Shown one piece after another: positions 7,038-9,564 of a stretch of 9,564 bases of DNA. Position numbers and translations under genes: made by a program. Source of the stretch: Chloroflexota bacterium (lineage in GTDB: Bacteria; Chloroflexota; Ktedonobacteria; Ktedonobacterales; Ktedonobacteraceae); the NCBI GenBank assembly GCA_005881995.1, contig VBHV01000040.1, positions 1 through 9,564 of the forward strand. The letters run 5' to 3'. Positions within the stretch are counted from its first letter, which is position 1; every line of letters begins with the position of its first letter. Below the pieces are notes generated by a model. The model was given only the letters and a program-made list of their open reading frames with translations, did not search any database and had not been told where the DNA came from.

Positions 7038-7130
7038 CAATGCCATTAAAATAAGGAGAACCTACGCTCATACTGATGAGCTAGAATCAGTGGTTTTGAG
7101 CGCGCTCTTGCACTTATTTTAATGGCATTG
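7038..7130. mobile_element. 93-bp inverted-repeat element (MITE-like or large hairpin)
   Basis: The element begins CAATGCCATTAAAATAAG (7038-7055) and ends with its perfect 18-bp reverse complement (7113-7130). Inside, further stems nest: CGCTCA/TGAGCG (7065-7070 with 7097-7102) and ACTGAT/ATCAGT (7072-7077 with 7086-7091). GCTCAT/ATGAGC (7066-7081) is a competing stem. It carries no gene. It could be a miniature inverted-repeat transposable element, or paired ends of a collapsed insertion sequence. No target-site duplication directly abuts the arms. Confidence 0.6.
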
Positions 7131-7210
7131 CCCTTGCGGTCGCCCTGGGGTACGCCAGCAGTATCCAAGTTGGCCATGAGCCATGAAGTTTTCTTAATAC
7201 TCCTTCCTAC

Positions 7211-7250
7211 GTAAAAGAGGCGCCCCCAAATTTGGAAGCGCCTCTTTTAC
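7211..7250 (-). terminator. Strong intrinsic terminator, symmetric, after the four-helix membrane protein gene
   Basis: GTAAAAGAGGCGC (7211-7223) pairs perfectly with GCGCCTCTTTTAC (7238-7250), a 13-bp stem enclosing CCAAATTTGG. On the minus strand it lies about 25 bases past the stop codon of the membrane-protein gene and ends its 3' arm in CTCTTTTAC. The A-rich 5' arm mirrors this on the other strand, so it may stop transcription in both directions and shield the gene from the relic region. Confidence 0.8.
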
Positions 7251-7274
7251 AGTAGAGAACCCAGATTCAGTACC

Positions 7275-7670
7275 CTATGCCAACACCCGCGCCTTAGGCT
7301 CATAGCGCGTCTGCGTAACCAGCACCAGCAGGATCACGCCCACGCCCGCAATGATGTGAGGCAGCCACGCGTTAGGAGACTGGTTGATGAAGCCGAACAA
7401 GAATGGCGACAGAGCCAGGAACGCGGACGCCACAAAGTCAAACACCAGGTGCATCCACATAGGAATAAACTTCACGCCCGGTATGCCCAGTTCATAGTTC
7501 GTCAACAGACTATAAAGAATCAGACCTGCGCCCAGAACCATCGGGACAATGACCGCAGCTCCACCTACACTATAGAAGTTAAAGATGAACGGGGCTGCCA
7601 GTAAAGCAATGCCTCCTATATAATCAAAGTAGGCATGTATCCCGGTTGGAATAAAACGAATACTCTTCAT
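7275..7670 (-). CDS. Four-helix integral membrane protein with duplicated SPW-like unit
   Basis: The protein is 131 residues with four predicted membrane helices (about 14-32, 38-57, 73-93, 102-120) and a short basic C-terminal tail. It is an internal duplication: residues 6-32 and 68-94 align with 11 of 27 identical, sharing FIP, a His, FD, Pro-Phe and F-x-F. The second halves share GAG/GVG-x-IL and a closing T-x-YE. The helix pattern recalls SPW-repeat proteins (second unit LALSPFLFGF), a family without a known function. ATG 7670 has AAAGG 9 bases upstream. The gene stands alone, with its own terminator. Confidence 0.85.
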   Translation of the reverse strand: MKSIRFIPTGIHAYFDYIGGIALLAAPFIFNFYSVGGAAVIVPMVLGAGLILYSLLTNYELGIPGVKFIPMWMHLVFDFVASAFLALSPFLFGFINQSPNAWLPHIIAGVGVILLVLVTQTRYEPKARVLA

Positions 7671-7740
7671 AACAACAAACCTTTCTGCTGGAGATTCCAG
7701 TGAATACTAATGACAACACAGGTTAACTCATTTTGCCGGA

Positions 7741-7767
7741 GCACCATAGAAACCGCTTCTATTGTGC
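7741..7767. promoter_or_regulatory. Inverted repeat upstream of the membrane-protein gene
   Basis: GCACCATAGAA (7741-7751) and TTCTATTGTGC (7757-7767) pair at 10 of 11 positions across a 5-bp spacer. The repeat is centred about 85 bp before the start codon at 7670. It could be an operator or a leader hairpin. No convincing -10/-35 pair was found to decide between these. Confidence 0.4.
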
Positions 7768-7933
7768 TTACTGTTAGCATATACGGGGGGCAATGAATTT
7801 TGGATTACTCATCTCTTCAGCTTGCAGGGGCATTAGTTACGGAACTGGCACAACTGACCGGAACAGGCTTCAAACGCTTTCGCGAGGGAAAATTTTAGTG
7901 CAAAATTAAGCAAGCGACCGGCGTCCCAAAAAT

Positions 7934-8063
7934 AATACCGAGCATTTTGCGCGGTATTTGCACACTATCTCAAGTTCTTCGATATACCTGGTAATGAAAA
8001 GACTGTCTGCTTGAAAGCAAAAGTCCCATCAAACGCGAAGATTTGAGGCCGATCTGGTTTGAT
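7934..8063. other. Intergenic stretch with several small hairpins
   Basis: The 503-bp gap 7671-8173 has no supported gene. It holds AATACCG/CGGTATT (7934-7940 with 7952-7958), TGCTT/AAGCA (8008-8019) and ATCAAAC/GTTTGAT (8028-8034 with 8057-8063). All lie upstream of the predicted purL promoter, so they are not part of its leader. A short frame at 7800-7898 reads SLQLAGALVTELAQLTGTGF and ends at TAG; it could be a gene remnant but has no ribosome site. No known riboswitch pattern was recognised. Confidence 0.3.
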
Positions 8064-8072
8064 TATATGTGA

Positions 8073-8090
8073 GGAGTAATTTGCTACTCC
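8073..8090. promoter_or_regulatory. Inverted repeat overlapping the purL -35 region
   Basis: GGAGTA (8073-8078) and TACTCC (8085-8090) form a perfect 6-bp inverted repeat with a 6-bp centre. It covers the candidate -35 hexamer, a position where a repressor could block RNA polymerase. Chance cannot be ruled out at this length. Confidence 0.3.
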
Positions 8091-8110
8091 CAACAGCCAT
8101 GTGCTACAAT
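8081..8110 (+). promoter_or_regulatory. purL: Predicted sigma70-type promoter of purL
   Basis: TTGCTA (8081-8086) and TACAAT (8105-8110) are separated by 18 bp, each matching the consensus at most positions. Transcription would begin near 8117, giving a leader of about 57 bases before the GTG start codon at 8174. Confidence 0.55.
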
Positions 8111-8116
8111 GAGACT

Positions 8117-8133
8117 GTTCCATTCAATGGAAC
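8117..8133. promoter_or_regulatory. 17-bp palindrome at the predicted purL transcription start
   Basis: GTTCCATT (8117-8124), a single C, then AATGGAAC (8126-8133): the arms pair perfectly. It begins at the predicted +1 of purL. This is a classic operator position and form; as RNA the arms could also pair, but only with an internal distortion because the loop is too small. The binding protein is unknown, and it does not match the E. coli PurR box by eye. Confidence 0.5.
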
Positions 8134-8173
8134 TGCTGATTGATTGCTAGACCTGTCATCTTAGGAACGGAAT

Positions 8174-9564
8174 GTGACCACATACACCATCGAGGTGCGA
8201 GCAATCGCAGAGCAGTACGACATACTCGCTCAGCAGGTCGCTCGTGAACTACTACAACTATTCGACACGGGCGGCCCTCAAGGTTTACCCGATCACCCGG
8301 GCCACCATCACCAACCCCCCTACACACTACGTACCGCGCAACTCTACCACCTCACAGGCAACCTATCCCTCCCAACCATAGAACAACTTACCAACCGCTT
8401 ATTGATCGACCCCGTCACCCAACAGGCCACCATCTCACAAACAACTCCGACACCCCAGGCCGAGCATATCATCGACGTCTTCTTTCACCCCGGTGTCACC
8501 GACACCCTCGCCGAAAGTGTCCTCACCGGCGCCTCCATGCTAGATATCACCGGCTTACAACGCGTAGAAACAGGCCATCGCTATTTCCTCGACAGCCGTT
8601 TGACCAGGGACCAGCTTCGTCTTATCACCGAATCACTGTTATACAATCCCGTCATCCAACAATACACCCTTATTTCACAATCCAACACCCCACCCAAACC
8701 CAATGTAGGGGCGCAATTCATTGCGCCCTCCGATACGTTCCATGATACCTCCGTCACCTCACCTGATCCTCGCCAGGACGCGATCAATCGCGTCCCTACA
8801 TCAACCATGACCAACGAACAACTCCTCGACCTAAGCAAAAAGGGCTTGCTGGCCCTCAACCTGGATGAGATGCGCACCATTCAACAACATTATCGCCAAG
8901 AGGGACGTGAGCCAACCGACGTTGAACTCGAGACATTGGCGCAAACCTGGTCCGAACACTGTTCCCACAAAACATTTAAGGCCACCATCGATTATCGCGA
9001 AGTGGATAGCCACGGTCATATACTCGAACAGGAAACCATTCCCGGCCTGCTCAAACACTACATTATGCGCGCCACGCAGCAGGTTGAGCGCCCCTGGGTC
9101 GTATCAGCATTCAGCGATAACGCCGGTATCGTCCGCTTCACAGAAACCCAGGATATCGCTTTCAAAGTCGAGACACACAATCACCCCTCGGCCATTGAGC
9201 CGTTCGGGGGAGCCAATACCGGCGTGGGCGGCGTCATTCGCGATGTGTTAGGGGTTTCCGCTCAGCCCATTGCCTGCACCGATATCCTCTGCTTCGGCCC
9301 GCCCGATACTCCCTCCCAGCATTTACCGCCAGGCATCCTTTCGCCTCGCCGTATCGCCAGCGGCGTGGTTAACGGTGTGCGCGACTACGGCAACAAGATG
9401 GGTATTCCTACCGTCAATGGCGCCATCCTCTACCATTCCGGCTATATTTACAACCCGCTCGTCTTCTGCGGTTGTCTGGGTATACTGCCGCGCGGCAGCC
9501 ACCCCCACTGCGTGCAGCCCGGAGACCGCATCGTCGTACTTGGTGGCCGCACCGGGCGCGACGG
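8174..9564 (+). CDS. purL: Phosphoribosylformylglycinamidine synthase PurL with N-terminal PurS-like domains (3' end outside window)
   Basis: The frame is open for 463 codons and runs off the right edge. PurL uses ATP and ammonia delivered from glutamine by PurQ to turn FGAR into FGAM, step four of purine synthesis. The PurL core starts near residue 213: TNEQLLDLSKKGLLALNLDE and TWSEHCSHKTF (258-268), then the nucleotide-binding signature ETHNHPSAIEPFGGANTGVG (333-352). Before it lie about 175 residues resembling two PurS-like units; the second (97-167) is clearest, with FHPGVTDTLAESV and VETGHRYFLD. PurS is normally a separate small subunit bridging PurL and PurQ, so this is a PurSL-type fusion. 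GTG 8174 is the start: AGGA lies 7 bases upstream and a TAG (8162-8164) closes the frame before it. Residues 177-209 are encoded by two REP-like hairpins and form a linker between PurS-like and PurL parts. The N-terminal domain assignment is less sure than PurL. Confidence 0.92.
   Translation, partial: MTTYTIEVRAIAEQYDILAQQVARELLQLFDTGGPQGLPDHPGHHHQPPYTLRTAQLYHLTGNLSLPTIEQLTNRLLIDPVTQQATISQTTPTPQAEHIIDVFFHPGVTDTLAESVLTGASMLDITGLQRVETGHRYFLDSRLTRDQLRLITESLLYNPVIQQYTLISQSNTPPKPNVGAQFIAPSDTFHDTSVTSPDPRQDAINRVPTSTMTNEQLLDLSKKGLLALNLDEMRTIQQHYRQEGREPTDVELETLAQTWSEHCSHKTFKATIDYREVDSHGHILEQETIPGLLKHYIMRATQQVERPWVVSAFSDNAGIVRFTETQDIAFKVETHNHPSAIEPFGGANTGVGGVIRDVLGVSAQPIACTDILCFGPPDTPSQHLPPGILSPRRIASGVVNGVRDYGNKMGIPTVNGAILYHSGYIYNPLVFCGCLGILPRGSHPHCVQPGDRIVVLGGRTGRD
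8704..8728 (+). repeat. REP-like hairpin, left copy, inside purL
   Basis: TGTAGGG leads into GGGCGCAAT/ATTGCGCCC (8709-8717 with 8720-8728), a 9-bp stem with a 2-base centre. It is translated as NVGAQFIAP. It is inverted relative to the copy at 8776-8800. Palindromes opening with GTAGGG are typical of dispersed repeats in some Chloroflexota and cyanobacterial genomes (from general knowledge). Confidence 0.7.
8776..8800 (-). repeat. REP-like hairpin, right copy (inverted), inside purL
   Basis: GGACGCGAT/ATCGCGTCC (8776-8784 with 8787-8795) ends in CCCTACA, the reverse of the left copy's TGTAGGG. Its reverse complement matches the left copy at 20 of 25 positions. Four of the five differences form two compensatory pairs within the stem (G-C to A-T and A-T to G-C); the fifth is in the loop. 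It is translated as QDAINRVPT. Confidence 0.7.

Noticed and set aside
7033..7055. Tn3-type terminal repeat (GGGG...TAAG) at the left arm of the 93-bp element
   Set aside because: The resemblance to the GGGG and TAAG ends is tempting beside a Tn3 relic, but the span is 23 rather than about 38 bp, the GGGG also belongs to the transposase coding sequence, and the right arm lacks it.
7131..7146. Degenerate REP-like palindrome (reverse strand GGGCGACCGCAAGGGC)
   Set aside because: It resembles a GGGCGACC-GCAA-GGTCGCCC hairpin with two bases missing, but with the stem broken and no second copy in the window the link is too weak.
7800..7898. Short frame ending in GTGFKRFREGKF as a gene
   Set aside because: It is about 32 codons, has no ribosome site and only a TTG start directly after a stop; at best it is a remnant.
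7671..8173. Purine riboswitch or other known riboswitch ahead of purL
   Set aside because: No conserved aptamer core was recognised, and the hairpins at 7934-8063 lie upstream of the predicted promoter.

Overview
The window looks like a piece of a moderately GC-rich Chloroflexota chromosome, most likely of the Ktedonobacteria type. The inference rests on four things: a large MalT-like ATPase/TPR/LuxR regulator; a zinc-ribbon single-pass membrane protein with a proline-rich linker; PurL with a PurS-like N-terminal extension; and mobile-element relics together with REP-like hairpins. No rRNA, tRNA, CRISPR array or phage module was seen.

Layout. Positions 1-1155 (minus) hold the 5' part of a gene for a zinc-ribbon/transmembrane/extracytoplasmic-domain protein that runs off the left edge. 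Positions 1348-2034 (minus) encode a lipoprotein with a PsbP-like domain. Divergent from it, at 2315-2896 (plus), is a TetR-family repressor whose promoter region carries repeated candidate operator half-sites. Convergent with that is a small dimeric alpha/beta-barrel (ABM-like) protein, 3005-3289 (minus). Positions 3525-6479 (minus) encode the 984-residue LuxR-type regulator, the largest gene here.

Positions 6480-7274 contain no intact gene. They hold a C-terminal relic of a tyrosine recombinase (minus), a C-terminal relic of a Tn3-family transposase (plus), a 93-bp element with perfect 18-bp inverted repeats abutting the transposase relic, and a strong bidirectional-type terminator. Positions 7275-7670 (minus) encode a four-helix membrane protein made of two repeats of an SPW-like unit. 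A 503-bp intergenic stretch with several inverted repeats leads to a sigma70-like promoter with a 17-bp palindrome at the predicted start of transcription. It precedes purL (8174 to the right edge, plus), which encodes formylglycinamidine ribonucleotide synthase with PurS-like domains fused at its N-terminus.

The genes do not form one pathway. The left part looks like envelope and signalling genes, each with its own ribosome binding site, the middle is a mobile-element graveyard, and the right end is purine biosynthesis. The most interesting signal is a pair of inverted REP-like hairpins inside the purL reading frame. The two copies differ by compensatory base changes that keep both stems intact, and they are translated as an in-frame linker. 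No clear new multi-gene system was found.
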